A stretch of DNA of 64,000 nucleotides from Georgenia thermotolerans (GTDB lineage Bacteria; Actinomycetota; Actinomycetes; Actinomycetales; Actinomycetaceae). Under the pieces are notes generated by a model that did no database searches, was not told where the DNA came from, and was given only the letters and a program-made list of their open reading frames with translations. The DNA is taken from the NCBI RefSeq assembly GCF_009193185.1, contig NZ_VUKF01000009.1:1-64000 (forward strand). Direction: 5' to 3'. The translations under genes were made by a program, and so were the position numbers. Within the stretch, counting starts at the first letter, position 1, and each line of letters opens with the position of its first letter. Positions 1 through 8,916 of the stretch are shown here, one piece after another.

Positions 1-2
1 AT

Positions 3-80
3 CTACGCACCGCGCTCGAGGAGCTCGCCACCAAGGTCCGCCGCCACGAAGAAGAGCTCCGCAGACTCCGACGGACCTGA
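3..80 (+). CDS. C-terminal end of an unidentified protein (5' cut by window edge)
   Basis: The frame starting at base 3 is open from the window edge to a TGA at 78-80 and encodes 25 residues rich in Leu, Glu and Arg (for example LEELATKVRRHEEEL). This looks like the end of an amphipathic helix or coiled coil. Such a tail occurs on many regulators and on accessory proteins of transposons or integrases, so no function can be assigned. It lies just upstream of an IS481 remnant in the same orientation and could belong to the same mobile element, but nothing visible proves this. Confidence 0.35.
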   Translation, partial: LRTALEELATKVRRHEEELRRLRRT

Positions 81-125
81 CCAGCTACCTCCACCACCCC
101 GGAGGGGCAGGGATTAGCCGGTTAA

Positions 126-329
126 CCCCAAACCAACGGGAAAGTCGAACGGTTTAACCGGATCCTGCTCCAGGAATGGGCCTACGCCCGCCCCTATACC
201 TCAGAGGCCGAACGCGTGGCCGCTTACGAGCGCTTCCTGCATCACTACAATCACCACCGCGGCCACACCGCCCTGAAGGGCGCCTCACCCGCCGATCGCG
301 TACCCAACCTGGCGGGGCAGTACACCTAG
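126..329 (+). mobile_element. IS481-family transposase, C-terminal remnant
   Basis: After a TAA at 123-125 the frame encodes 67 residues ending at TAG 327-329. They contain the typical end of an IS481/IS3-type DDE integrase core: PQTNGKVERFNR, then LLQEWAYARPY, HHYNHHRGH and ALKGASPADRV. The sequence upstream of PQTNGK is missing, so the first two catalytic Asp residues and the helix-turn-helix are gone and the fragment cannot be active. No terminal inverted repeat is recognisable on its right. A different protein frame becomes meaningful immediately at the stop codon, so the element end was probably lost. It is most likely the scar of an old insertion followed by deletion. Confidence 0.8.
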
Positions 330-1222
330 TCGTCGTCAGCCCGCAGGGCCAGGTGCTGTGGCAGTGGCCCCAACCGGGCGACCTCGAGCCGGGGCAGACC
401 TTCACCATCCCCGACGACGTCTTCGTCACCCCCGACGGCAAGAGCCTGATCGCCACCCAGGAGGACGACTTCGTCATCACCGAGATCGACATCGCCACCC
501 GCAAGATCGTCTGGCGGTACGGCACCCCGGGGGCGCACGGGTCGGGCCCCAACCAGCTGTGGAACCCCGACGACGCGATGAAGCTGCCCGACGGCTCCGT
601 CGTGGCCGCCGACATCAAGAACTGCCGGCTGGTCGATCTCGTACCGTCGTCGCCCGGTCCGGTGTGGAGCCTGGGCACGCTCGGGTCGTGCGCGCACGAG
701 CCGCCCGCGCGGTTCGGCAGCCCGAACGGGGTCTTCCCCCTGCCGAACGGCCACTTCCTCGTCACCGAGATCAACGGCGCCTGGGTCGACGAGATCGACC
801 GGAGCGGGCACGTGTATTGGGCGGTGCACGTGCCGGGGACGACCTACCCCTCCGACGCCAGCGAGGTCAGGCCCGGCCAGTACGTCGCGGCCGACTACAC
901 GAACCCCGGGCAGGTGGTGGTCTTCGACCAGTCCGGCAGGGCGCTGTGGCGCTGGAACCCGACCAGCGGCGAGGGCCGGCTCAACCACCCGTCCCTGGCC
1001 GAGGGGCTGCCCAACGGCGACATCCTGCTCAACGACGACGCCAACCACCGCGTGATCGTGCTCGACCCGAGGCAGAACCGGATCGTGTGGCAGTACGGGC
1101 ACACCGGAGTCGCCGGCCGCGCACCGGGTTACCTCAACACCCCCGACGGGCTCGACCCGGTGCCGCCGCACTCCTTCGCGACCGTCATGGGGCTGACCCG
1201 GCCGACGCCGGGCTCATGGTAG
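329..1222 (+). pseudogene. 5'-truncated PQQ-like beta-propeller (arylsulfotransferase-like) protein
   Basis: About 297 codons remain of a protein built from short beta-propeller blades: GQVLWQWPQPGD, RKIVWRYGTPGAHG, GPVWSLGTLG, GRALWRWNP and NRIVWQYGHTG. Each W-containing strand is followed by LPNG or DDA-type turns (LPDGSVVAAD, LPNGHFLVTEI, LPNGDILLNDDANHR). This pattern is shared by arylsulfotransferase/PQQ-like propeller proteins of actinobacteria, many of them secreted or lipid-anchored. No start codon, signal peptide or ribosome-binding site fits the beginning; the frame simply emerges from the IS481 remnant. The gene has therefore lost its 5' end and is probably not expressed as a normal product. 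The 3' end at TAG 1220-1222 looks natural. Substrate and role are unknown. Confidence 0.65.
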
Positions 1223-1250
1223 GGGCGCCGACGCCGAGCTCGACCGCCCG

Positions 1251-2003
1251 CTAGGGCAGGGCTGCCGCCAGGGCGTCGAGGATGACGCCGAGGCCGAACT
1301 CGAACTCGTCCCCGAAGTCGTACCCCGGCTGCATGGCGTGCGTCGTGGCCAGCTCGACGAGGTAGGGGTACGCGTCGGGGGAGAACTGCGCCGCGATCGC
1401 CTCGGTGACCTCCGGGGCGGTGTCCTTGTCGAACGGCAGTGCGGCCTCCTGGACGGCGAAGCCATAGACGTAGGCGTCCAGGAGGGCGTAGGCGTGCGCG
1501 GTCATCACCACCGAGAACCCGGCCCGGCGCAGGATGCCGAGCACCGCGTCGTGGTGACGCAGGTTCGCCGGACCCGGCACCGCCCGGGACTCCATGAGGG
1601 TGATGGCCCACGGGTGGCGCCGCAGCACGTTCCGCGCCGAGGTGGCGCGCCGGGTGAGCTCGGCGCGCCAGTCTCCGTCGATCCGAGGCAGCTCCATCTC
1701 CGCGAACACCATGTCCACAATGCCGTCGAGGATGGCGTCCTTGTTGGCCACGTGGTGGTAGAGCGACATGGGCTTGACGCCGAGCTCCTGCGCGAGGGAG
1801 CGCATGGTGAGCGCGGCAAGGCCTTTCTCGTCCGCGATGGCGAGGGCGCAGCCGAGGACGCGCTCGCGGGTGAGCGGCGTGCGGCCCGGCCCGTCGCCGG
1901 GCGGCTGCGTCCCTGACCGGTCCGCGCTCGCCCCGCCCCTGCTCGACCGGTTCACGGTTGCCCCACCCGCGCCAGACCGAGCCATGCCCGCTGCGTCCGC
2001 CAT
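1251..2003 (-). CDS. TetR family transcriptional regulator (TetR_C type)
   Basis: This 250-residue regulator has a disordered N-terminus (residues 1-40, rich in Gly, Ser and Arg), a TetR helix-turn-helix at about residues 45-95 (LTMRSLAQELGVKPMSLYHH) and a C-terminal ligand-binding domain like that of TetR itself. The start could be ATG 2003 or the internal ATG at 1985 (MARSGAGG); neither has a convincing ribosome-binding site. It is divergent from an MDR oxidoreductase gene, and the gap holds two related operator-like sequences (2051-2063 and 2074-2086). The simplest inference is that it represses that oxidoreductase, and perhaps the MFS exporter beyond it, until an unknown small hydrophobic ligand binds. 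Confidence 0.9.
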   Translation of the reverse strand: MADAAGMARSGAGGATVNRSSRGGASADRSGTQPPGDGPGRTPLTRERVLGCALAIADEKGLAALTMRSLAQELGVKPMSLYHHVANKDAILDGIVDMVFAEMELPRIDGDWRAELTRRATSARNVLRRHPWAITLMESRAVPGPANLRHHDAVLGILRRAGFSVVMTAHAYALLDAYVYGFAVQEAALPFDKDTAPEVTEAIAAQFSPDAYPYLVELATTHAMQPGYDFGDEFEFGLGVILDALAAALP

Positions 2004-2050
2004 CTTCGCTGTCCCTCCGAGCGATCACCTCGGCCGCACCTCTAGACGGC

Positions 2051-2086
2051 CGTACTTTGTAAGGCTACTCTCCCGTACTAAGTAAG
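2051..2086. promoter_or_regulatory. Duplicated operator candidate between TetR and MDR genes
   Basis: Two near-identical 13-mers lie in direct orientation 23 bp apart: CGTACTTTGTAAG at 2051-2063 and CGTACTAAGTAAG at 2074-2086. Each contains a small inverted repeat (TAC-TTT-GTA and TACT-A-AGTA). They occupy the space between the divergent start codons and are the only A/T-rich stretch there. That arrangement is what a TetR autoregulatory operator usually looks like. Binding is inferred, not shown. Confidence 0.6.
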
Positions 2087-2125
2087 GTGCGGCACCGGGC
2101 CGCGCCGCCCGATGAAGGGCTCGTC

Positions 2126-3193
2126 ATGGCATCAGCACGGCAGTCAGTGACCACGCGGACCTCGACGACCACGGGGACCTCGACCGATCCCGCCGGGCGG
2201 CAGGCCACCATGCGGGCGGCCGTTCGCGCGGAGTACGGCACGGCCGACGTCGTCCGGCTCGCCGAGGCCCCGCGTCCCGCCGTCGGCGACAAGGAGGTGC
2301 TCGTCGAGGTGCGCGCGGCCGGTCTCGACCGCGGCGTCGTCCACCTCATGACCGGGCTGCCCTACCTGGGCCGCCTCGCCTTCGGCGTCCGCCGGCCGCG
2401 CAACCCGGTGCTCGGCATGGACCTCGCCGGCACGGTCGTGGCCGTCGGCCCGAAGGTGACGCGGTTCACCGTCGGGGACGCGGTGTACGGCGCCGGGAAG
2501 GGCAGCTTCGCCGAGTACGCCGTCGCCAAGGAGAGTCAACTGGCTCGGAAGCCCGCCAAACTCACCTTCGCGCAGGCCGCCGCGGTGCCGGTCTCGGCGT
2601 GCACCGCCGTGCAGGGCCTCGACGCCGGGCGCCTCCAGGCGGGTCAGAGGGTCCTCGTCATCGGCGCGTCCGGCGGCGTGGGGAGCTACGCCGTCCAGCT
2701 GGCCAAGGCCGCCGGGGCGGAGGTCACCGGCGTGGCCGGCACCGCGAAGCTCGACCTCGTGCGCGCCCTCGGCGCCGACCACGTCCTCGACCACACCCGT
2801 GAGGACTTCGCTGACGGCCGCCACCACTGGGACCTCATCCTCGACATCGCCGGGAACCCTTCGATCGCCCGTCTGCGCCGGGCTCTCGCGCCGGCCGGGA
2901 CCGCCGTCCTCACCGGCGGGGAGGAGGGCGGCAACCTCACCGGCGGCATGGGCCGGCAGCTGGCCGCGCTCGCCCTGTCACCGTTCGTGCGTCAGCGGCT
3001 GACGATGTTCCTCGGCCTCGTGCGTGCCGAGACCCTCGAGCGGCTCACCGCGCTCCTCGAGTCCGGCGCGGTGGTGCCCAGCGTGGACCGGACGTACCCG
3101 CTCGAGGAGGCGGCGGCGGCCATCCGCGCCCTCGAGGCCGGACGGGTGCGCGGCAAGGCGGTCATCGAGGTGCGAGCCGCAAGCTCGCGCTGA
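2126..3193 (+). CDS. Zinc-independent MDR oxidoreductase (quinone reductase-like)
   Basis: This 355-residue medium-chain dehydrogenase/reductase lacks the zinc-ligand pattern of alcohol dehydrogenases. The GroES-like half is followed by a Rossmann half with the NADPH motif GASGGVGSYAVQLAKAAGA at about residue 180. Such proteins reduce quinones or alkenals with NADPH in the cytoplasm. ATG 2126 is preceded by AAGGGC at a suitable distance. The family's usual N-terminus (MRAAVRAEYG) begins at ATG 2210, so the true start may be there and the Thr/Ser-rich first 28 residues may be leader sequence only. An upstream in-frame GTG at 2087 would overlap the operator and is unlikely. Divergence from the TetR gene suggests ligand-induced expression. 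Confidence 0.88.
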   Translation: MASARQSVTTRTSTTTGTSTDPAGRQATMRAAVRAEYGTADVVRLAEAPRPAVGDKEVLVEVRAAGLDRGVVHLMTGLPYLGRLAFGVRRPRNPVLGMDLAGTVVAVGPKVTRFTVGDAVYGAGKGSFAEYAVAKESQLARKPAKLTFAQAAAVPVSACTAVQGLDAGRLQAGQRVLVIGASGGVGSYAVQLAKAAGAEVTGVAGTAKLDLVRALGADHVLDHTREDFADGRHHWDLILDIAGNPSIARLRRALAPAGTAVLTGGEEGGNLTGGMGRQLAALALSPFVRQRLTMFLGLVRAETLERLTALLESGAVVPSVDRTYPLEEAAAAIRALEAGRVRGKAVIEVRAASSR

Positions 3194-3241
3194 CCGCGCC
3201 CAACGAACATCACATTCCAGACGAACCGGTCAGGCGTAAAG

Positions 3242-3254
3242 TTAGGGAGCCTAA
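3242..3254. promoter_or_regulatory. Inverted repeat TTAGG-GAG-CCTAA upstream of MFS gene
   Basis: A perfect 5-bp inverted repeat with a 3-bp centre lies 29 bp before the GTG start of the MFS transporter, in a stretch more A/T-rich than its surroundings. It could be a half-size operator for a MarR- or MerR-like regulator, but no such gene is adjacent. It does not fit the DtxR/IdeR iron box, where the arms are separated by a single base. Confidence 0.3.
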
Positions 3255-3282
3255 GTAACAGTAGAGACCGGAAAGGCGTTTC

Positions 3283-4581
3283 GTGACCTCCCCCGTCGAC
3301 GTGCAGCAGCAGATCGCACTACCGGACGGTGCCGCCGCCCCACCCAAGCCCGCTAAGGAGCCGGTCTTCACGCCGACCTTCGTCCTGGCGTGGCTGGTCA
3401 GCTTCATCCAGTACCTCGTCTTCTACATCCTCGTCACGACCATGGCGCTGTACGCGGTGAAGCAGTTCGCCGCCTCGGACGCCGCCAGCGGGTTCGCCTC
3501 CAGCGCCTTCGTCGTCGGTGCCACCGTGGCCCGCCTCGTCTCGGGGTATCTGGTGGACGTGCTCGGCCGGCGCAAGGTCATGCTCGTCGCGCTGGCCGTG
3601 GTGGTCGTGGCCTGCGCGTTCTACGTGCCCGCCGGTTCCCTGGCCTTGCTCATCGTGGTGCGGGCCGTGCACGGCGCCGCCTACGCCTTCGCCAGCACCG
3701 CCACCATGGCCATCGCCCAGGCCGCCATCCCGGCCTCGCGCCGGGCGGAGGGCACCGGCTACCTGGCGCTGGCCACCACGCTGGCCACCGCCGTCGGCCC
3801 GGCCCTGGGCCTGCTGCTCGTCGGCTCCGTCGGCTACGACGCCATGTTCTGGACCGTGCTCGCCACCGCCGTCGTCGGGCTGCTGCTCGGCCTGTTCCTG
3901 CGCAAGCCCCTGCACGAGCGCGAGGCCGAGGCCGCCGCCGCGCGGGCCGCCGAGGAGGCCGGCACGGCGCCGAAGACGCGGGCCAGCTTCTCCTTCGGCG
4001 ACATCGCGCACCCGGCCGTCGTGCCGATCGGCTGCTTCATGCTGGTCATCGGCCTGTGCTACGCGGGCGTCATCACCTACCTCAACGCCTACTCCGAGCA
4101 GCGCGACGTCGTGGCCGGCGCGGGGCTGTTCTTCGTCGCCTACGCGATCGCGATGCTCCTCATGCGGTTCGTGCTCGGCACGCTGCAAGACCGCAAGGGC
4201 GACAACGTCGTGGTCTACCTCGGCCTGGTGTGCTTCGTGCTGGCCCTGGGCCTGCTGGCCGCGGCGCAGGCCGACTGGCACGTCGTCCTCGCCGGCGCCC
4301 TCACGGGCCTGGGGTACGGCACCCTCATGCCCGCCGCGCAGGCCATCGCCGTCAGCGCGGTGCCGCCGCACAAGCTCGGCACCGGCATCTCCACCCTGAT
4401 GCTCCTGGCCGACGTCGGCATCGGCGTCGGGCCGATCTTCCTGGGCGTGCTGGTCTCCGCCACCGGCTACACCACCATGTATGCGCTGCTGGCCGTCCTG
4501 ACAGTGCTGGCAGCCGGGCTGTACCACGCCGTCCACGGGCGCCGGGACGTGGCCAAGACCGGCCGGGCCGCCCGGGCCTGA
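3283..4581 (+). CDS. MFS transporter, about 12 membrane helices
   Basis: This 432-residue major facilitator superfamily protein begins at GTG 3283, preceded by GGAAAGG. Hydrophobic segments are spread over the whole length. The loop between helices 2 and 3 reads SGYLVDVLGRRKVM, matching the family's D-x-x-x-R-R/K-x motif A. A charged, Ala-rich cytoplasmic loop near residues 205-235 separates the two six-helix halves. It probably exports a drug or metabolite by proton antiport. It follows the MDR gene by 90 bp in the same direction, so the two may respond to the same inducer, although the inverted repeat in the gap suggests its own control. The substrate cannot be predicted. Confidence 0.88.
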   Translation: MTSPVDVQQQIALPDGAAAPPKPAKEPVFTPTFVLAWLVSFIQYLVFYILVTTMALYAVKQFAASDAASGFASSAFVVGATVARLVSGYLVDVLGRRKVMLVALAVVVVACAFYVPAGSLALLIVVRAVHGAAYAFASTATMAIAQAAIPASRRAEGTGYLALATTLATAVGPALGLLLVGSVGYDAMFWTVLATAVVGLLLGLFLRKPLHEREAEAAAARAAEEAGTAPKTRASFSFGDIAHPAVVPIGCFMLVIGLCYAGVITYLNAYSEQRDVVAGAGLFFVAYAIAMLLMRFVLGTLQDRKGDNVVVYLGLVCFVLALGLLAAAQADWHVVLAGALTGLGYGTLMPAAQAIAVSAVPPHKLGTGISTLMLLADVGIGVGPIFLGVLVSATGYTTMYALLAVLTVLAAGLYHAVHGRRDVAKTGRAARA

Positions 4582-4689
4582 CGCGCCGGCGTCTGCTCGC
4601 CGACGTCGACCCGGGCCGTAGCGTCCGGCGCGACGTCGGCGTCATCGGCAGCGGTTGCCGAAGCCGGTGAGTGGACGGAGCCTTCCGGG

Positions 4690-6045
4690 ATGACCACCGA
4701 CGCGCCCACCGGGGCACCCTCGCGCCTGAAGCAGGGCATCACGCCCGCCCTGCTGTTCCTGTTCATCCTCGGTGACGTGCTCGGGGCGGGGGTGTACGCC
4801 CTGGTCGGCGAGCTCTCACAGAAGTCCGGCGGGATGATCTGGGCCCCGCTCGTCCTCGCCATGCTGATGGCGATGCTGACCGCCGCCAGCTACGCCGAGC
4901 TCGTCACGAAGTACCCCAAGGCCGGCGGCGCGGCCGTCTTCGCCCGGCGCGCCTTCAACCGGCCGATCATCTCGTTCCTCGTCGGCTTCTCGATGCTGGC
5001 CGCCGGGGTCACCAGCGCGGCCGGCCTGGCCATCGCCTTCGCCGGGGACTACCTGTCCACCTTCCTGGCCGTCCCGACGGCGCTGGCCGCCCCGGTGTTC
5101 CTCGTCCTGCTCGCCCTGCTCAACGCCCGGGGCATCAAGGAGTCGGTGCGCTCCAACGTCGTCATGACCCTCATCGAGGTCTCCGGCCTGGTGCTCGTGA
5201 TCGTCCTGGTCGCCGTCGCGGTCGGGGGCGGGCAGGGCGAGGTCGGCCGCCTCACCGAGGTGCCGGACGGCGTCGGCGTCGGCGCGGCGGTGCTCGGCGG
5301 CGCCCTGCTTGCCTTCTACTCGTTCGTCGGCTTCGAGACCTCGGCCAACGTCGCCGAGGAGGTCCAGGACGTGCGCCGGGCCTACCCGCGGGCGCTGTTC
5401 GGCGCCCTCAGCGTCGCCGGGATCGTGTACGTGGCCATCGGCGTCGGCGCGGCGGTGATCATGCCGCCCGAGGAACTGTCCGGGTCCTCGAGCCCGCTGC
5501 TCGACGTCCTCGGCGCCACCGGCATCGGCGTGCCGCCGTGGGCTTTCAGCGCCATCGCGCTCGTCGCCGTCGCCAACGGGGCGCTGCTGACGATGATCAT
5601 GTCCAGCCGGCTGGCATACGGCATGGCCGACGAGGGGCTGCTGCCGGAGCCGCTGACCCGGGTGCTGCCCGAGCGCCGCACGCCCTGGGTGGCCATCGCC
5701 GTGACCACCGTGGTGGCGCTCGCGCTCACGCTCGTCGGTGACCTGAGCGTGCTCGCCGAGACGGTCGTGCTCCTGCTGCTCGTCGTGTTCCTCAGCACCA
5801 ACATCTCCGTGCTGGTGCTCCGTAAGGACCGGGTGGCCCACCAGCACTTCCGCACGCCCGTGGTGCTGCCGGTCCTCGCGATCGTCTCGTGCGTCGTGCT
5901 GCTCGCCCAGCAGTCGCTGCAGGTGTGGGCCTACGGCCTGCTCATGCTCGGGGTCGGCGTCGTCCTCCACCTTGTCACCCGGCGCACCAGCCACGCCCGG
6001 GCGGTCCGGGCGGACCAGGCCGAGGCGGTGGCGACACCGCAGTAG
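4690..6045 (+). CDS. APC superfamily amino acid/polyamine permease
   Basis: This 451-residue integral membrane protein has about 12 hydrophobic helices. The N-terminal region FILGDVLGAGVYALVGE carries the G-x-G-hydrophobic motif of helix 1 that binds the substrate carboxylate in amino acid-polyamine-organocation carriers. The sequence FYSFVGFETSANVAEEV matches the conserved helix 6 region. The short C-terminal tail is charged. The gene converges on the polyamine-oxidation operon (stop codons 22 bp apart), so a role in moving amino acids, GABA or diamines is attractive but rests on position only. There is no strong ribosome-binding site; ATG 4690 was chosen because hydrophobic sequence begins soon after it. 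Confidence 0.85.
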   Translation: MTTDAPTGAPSRLKQGITPALLFLFILGDVLGAGVYALVGELSQKSGGMIWAPLVLAMLMAMLTAASYAELVTKYPKAGGAAVFARRAFNRPIISFLVGFSMLAAGVTSAAGLAIAFAGDYLSTFLAVPTALAAPVFLVLLALLNARGIKESVRSNVVMTLIEVSGLVLVIVLVAVAVGGGQGEVGRLTEVPDGVGVGAAVLGGALLAFYSFVGFETSANVAEEVQDVRRAYPRALFGALSVAGIVYVAIGVGAAVIMPPEELSGSSSPLLDVLGATGIGVPPWAFSAIALVAVANGALLTMIMSSRLAYGMADEGLLPEPLTRVLPERRTPWVAIAVTTVVALALTLVGDLSVLAETVVLLLLVVFLSTNISVLVLRKDRVAHQHFRTPVVLPVLAIVSCVVLLAQQSLQVWAYGLLMLGVGVVLHLVTRRTSHARAVRADQAEAVATPQ

Positions 6046-6067
6046 CTGCGGGGTGACCCGCCGCCGG

Positions 6068-7525
6068 TCACGCCGGGCGGAAGGAGTCGTGCGCCTGCCG
6101 GACGGAGTGCTTGATCATCACGTGCTGGGTGACCGTGTACTCCAGCACCGCCTCGTGGCTCATGTCCTTGCCGAAGCCGCTGCCCTTGACCCCGCCGTGC
6201 GGGGCCTCGGACGCGATGGGCAGGTGGTCGTTGACCCAGGTGACGCCGGCGTGGATCTGGGGCGCGACGCGCAGGGCGGTGGCCACGTCGGCGGTCCAGA
6301 TCGAGGACGCCAGGCCGTAGGCGCTGTCGTTGGCCAACCCGACGGCCTCGTCCTCGGTCTCGAAGGTGCTGAGCACGAGCACCGGCCCGAACACCTCGTC
6401 CTGGACGATCTCGGCGTCCTGCGCCGCGCCGGTGAGCAGGGTTGGCGGGTAGTAGGCGCCCGGTCCCTCCGGCAGCACCCCGCCGGCCCGGAGGGTGGCG
6501 CCCGCCTCGACGGCCCGGGTGACGAACCCGTGGACGCGGTCGCGGTGCCCGGCCGAGACCAGTGGTCCGATGTCGGTGGCCTCGTCCCGCGGATGCCCCA
6601 CCCGGACCCGGGCCATCTGCTCGACGAGGAGGCCGGTAAAGCGGTCGGCGACGGACGCGTGCACGTACGCCCGCGTGGCGGCGGTGCAGTCCTGGCCGCT
6701 GTTGTAGGTGGTGGCCATCGTCAGCGCCGTGGCGGCCGCCTCGAGGTCGGCGTCGGCGAAGACGATCGCCGGCGCCTTGCCGCCGAGCTCGAGGTGCACC
6801 CGCTTGGTGCTCGCCGCCGCCGACTCCATCACGGCGCGCCCGGCGCCGGGGGAGCCGGTGATGGACACCATCGCGACCCGGGGATCGTGCACCAGCGCCT
6901 GACCGACGTCGGCGCCGCCGGTCACGACGTTCAGCACGCCCGCGGGCAGCCCCGCCCGGGTCGCGAGCTCGGCGAGCCGGATGGCGGTGCGCGGGGTGCT
7001 CGGTGCCGGCTTGAGCACGACGGCGTTGCCGGCCGCCAGCGCCGGGCCGATCTTCCAGACCGCCATGACCAGCGGGAAGTTCCACGGGGCGATGCCGGCG
7101 ACCACCCCGAGAGGGCGGCGCACGAGCATCGAGGTGTACCCGGCGCTGAAGCTGCCCGCCCCGGTGCCCTCCAGCGAGCGGGCGGAGCCGGCGAAGAAGC
7201 GGAGGTTGTCGGCCGCGAAGGGCAGCTCCCCGTCGCGGAAGACGGCCACGGGCTTGCCCGTCTCGGCCACCTCGAGATCGGTGAGCGTCTCGGCGTCGTC
7301 CTCCAGGAGGTCCGCCAGGCGCAGCAGCACCCGTGCCCGTTCCCCGGGGGTGCGGGCCGCCCAGCCGGGGAAGGCGGCGGCGGCCGCGTCGACGGCGGCG
7401 GCGACCTCCGCCGCGCTCGCCTGGCTGACGGTGTCGATGACGTCGCCGGTGGCGGGGTCGACGAGCAGGGCCGCCTCGCCGCGGCCGGGGCGGGTGACCC
7501 CGTCGACGTGAAGTCCGTGTGCCAT
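6068..7525 (-). CDS. Gamma-aminobutyraldehyde dehydrogenase-like aldehyde dehydrogenase
   Basis: This 485-residue NAD(P)-dependent aldehyde dehydrogenase is full length. Visible motifs are the active-site region LELGGKAPAIVF, which carries the catalytic Glu, the cofactor loop SITGSPGAGRAV, the nucleophile region NSGQDCTAATRAYV with the catalytic Cys, and EVFGPVL near the C-terminus. The start is ATG 7525 with an excellent ribosome-binding site (AGGAGAG). It is the last gene of the operon encoding a spermidine/putrescine ABC importer and an FAD amine oxidase. The likely job is therefore oxidation of 4-aminobutyraldehyde or a related aminoaldehyde to GABA in the cytoplasm, as done by PatD/Prr. 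A betaine or other aldehyde remains possible, because substrate specificity cannot be read from these motifs. Confidence 0.9.
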   Translation of the reverse strand: MAHGLHVDGVTRPGRGEAALLVDPATGDVIDTVSQASAAEVAAAVDAAAAAFPGWAARTPGERARVLLRLADLLEDDAETLTDLEVAETGKPVAVFRDGELPFAADNLRFFAGSARSLEGTGAGSFSAGYTSMLVRRPLGVVAGIAPWNFPLVMAVWKIGPALAAGNAVVLKPAPSTPRTAIRLAELATRAGLPAGVLNVVTGGADVGQALVHDPRVAMVSITGSPGAGRAVMESAAASTKRVHLELGGKAPAIVFADADLEAAATALTMATTYNSGQDCTAATRAYVHASVADRFTGLLVEQMARVRVGHPRDEATDIGPLVSAGHRDRVHGFVTRAVEAGATLRAGGVLPEGPGAYYPPTLLTGAAQDAEIVQDEVFGPVLVLSTFETEDEAVGLANDSAYGLASSIWTADVATALRVAPQIHAGVTWVNDHLPIASEAPHGGVKGSGFGKDMSHEAVLEYTVTQHVMIKHSVRQAHDSFRPA

Positions 7526-7533
7526 GTTCTCTC

Positions 7534-8916
7534 CTAGCTGTTGAAGCCGACGCCGAAGCGGTCCATGACCCGCAGGAGGGGTCCGCGCCGTCCGGTGCGG
7601 TCCTCCCGGGCCAGCGCGGCGCGGGTGATCTGGACGGCGGGCCAGCGCAGCGGTTCCGGGGGGACGGGGACGGGGCGCTCGCGGACCAGCGCCAGGCGGG
7701 AGCGCTCGGTCTCGCGCCCGGCGAGCGCGTCGAGCGCGACGCGCGCGCCGAAGCGCGATGCGGCCACGCCCAGGCCCGTGTACCCCACGGCGTACGCCAC
7801 CCGGCCCCCCAGGGCCGTGCCGAAGACGGGCGTGAACCGCGAGGTGGTGTCGATGAGCCCGCCCCACCGGTGGGTGAAGCGGACGTCGGCGAGCTGGGGG
7901 AACGTTTCGCGGAACTGACGGGCGAGCAGCGCGTGGGTGCTGTCCCGCTGCCCGCGGTGGGCGGCGGTGGCGCCACCGAAGTAGTAGACGGCGTCGTACC
8001 CGCCCCACAGGATCCGGTCGTCGGGCGTGCGCCGGTAGTAGTGGAACTCGTTGCCGGCGTCGGTCAGGCCCTGGTTCTGGTGCCAGCCGATCGCCTCGAG
8101 CTGGGCCGGCGTCAGCGGCTCGGTGGCGAGCACGTAGTCCCACACGGGGATGACGTAGGCGCGCAGGCGGCGCAGCAGCGGGTCGAAGGCGTTGGTCGCG
8201 ATGATCGCCTGGCGGGCGCGGACCTCGCCGTGCTCGGTCCGGCACCGCACGCCCGCGCCGTCGCGCTCGAGCCGGGTCACCTCGGTGGACTCGTGCAGGC
8301 GGAGCCCCCGGGCGAGCGCGGCGTCCCGAAGCCCGGCGCACAGGGCGGCCGGGTCCACCAGGCCTCCGCCCGTCGTGCGCAGGCCGGCGAGGTAGGTGGG
8401 GGAGTGCACGTCGGCCTGGGCCTCGTCCCGGTCCAGCAGATACGACTCCTCGCCGTACCGCTCGTTCAGCGCGTGCGCGGCGCGCAGCGCCGCCACCTCG
8501 TGCGGGCGGGTCGCCATCATGGTCTTGCCGCACAGGCGGAAGTCCGCGTCGATTCCTTCCGCGCGCAGGAACTCACCGATCTCGCGCACGTTCTCCCGGC
8601 CCAGCCGCACCAGGTCGTGCTGCTCCGCGGGCCAGGTGGCCTCGCCGTGGGAGAGCCCGTGGCTGAGGGACTCCGAGACGAAGCCCCCGTTGCGGCCGGA
8701 CGCCCCCGCGGCCACGTGCGCGGCCTCCAGCAGGACCACGTCCCGGCCCGGCGTCTCCTCGAGGGCGTGGATCGCGGCCCACAACCCCGTCAGGCCCCCG
8801 CCGATGATGACGAGGTCGGCGGTCGTGGCGCGGGTGAGCGGGTCGGAGACGGCTTCGACGTCCCGGTCCTCCCACCACACCGGGAGCGGACGTGCCTCGG
8901 CGAGGTCGCGGCTCAC
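7534..8916 (-). CDS. FAD-dependent amine oxidase/dehydrogenase (PuuB-like, DAO family)
   Basis: This 460-residue flavoprotein of the D-amino acid oxidase family has the dinucleotide-binding motif [18 protein letters not shown] at about residues 35-52. [16 protein letters not shown] follows, as in gamma-glutamylputrescine oxidases, and a C-terminal flavin contact reads [14 protein letters not shown]. The start is GTG 8916, whose GTGA overlaps the stop of the ATPase gene upstream, so translation is probably coupled. In the polyamine operon it should oxidise a free or glutamylated diamine to an aldehyde that the next gene's dehydrogenase removes. No gamma-glutamylputrescine synthetase is in the window, so whether the substrate is conjugated cannot be decided. 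Overlapping longer starts exist but run into the ATPase gene. Confidence 0.87.
   Translation of the reverse strand: MSRDLAEARPLPVWWEDRDVEAVSDPLTRATTADLVIIGGGLTGLWAAIHALEETPGRDVVLLEAAHVAAGASGRNGGFVSESLSHGLSHGEATWPAEQHDLVRLGRENVREIGEFLRAEGIDADFRLCGKTMMATRPHEVAALRAAHALNERYGEESYLLDRDEAQADVHSPTYLAGLRTTGGGLVDPAALCAGLRDAALARGLRLHESTEVTRLERDGAGVRCRTEHGEVRARQAIIATNAFDPLLRRLRAYVIPVWDYVLATEPLTPAQLEAIGWHQNQGLTDAGNEFHYYRRTPDDRILWGGYDAVYYFGGATAAHRGQRDSTHALLARQFRETFPQLADVRFTHRWGGLIDTTSRFTPVFGTALGGRVAYAVGYTGLGVAASRFGARVALDALAGRETERSRLALVRERPVPVPPEPLRWPAVQITRAALAREDRTGRRGPLLRVMDRFGVGFNS

Noticed and set aside
3242-3254. Possible DtxR/IdeR iron box
   Set aside because: The arms TTAGG/CCTAA are 3 bp apart; the iron box needs a 19-bp layout with a single central base, which is not present.
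5931-7976. Long Arg/Pro-rich open frame overlapping the aldehyde dehydrogenase gene
   Set aside because: Out-of-frame shadow; the dehydrogenase motifs and ribosome-binding site belong to the frame starting at 7525.
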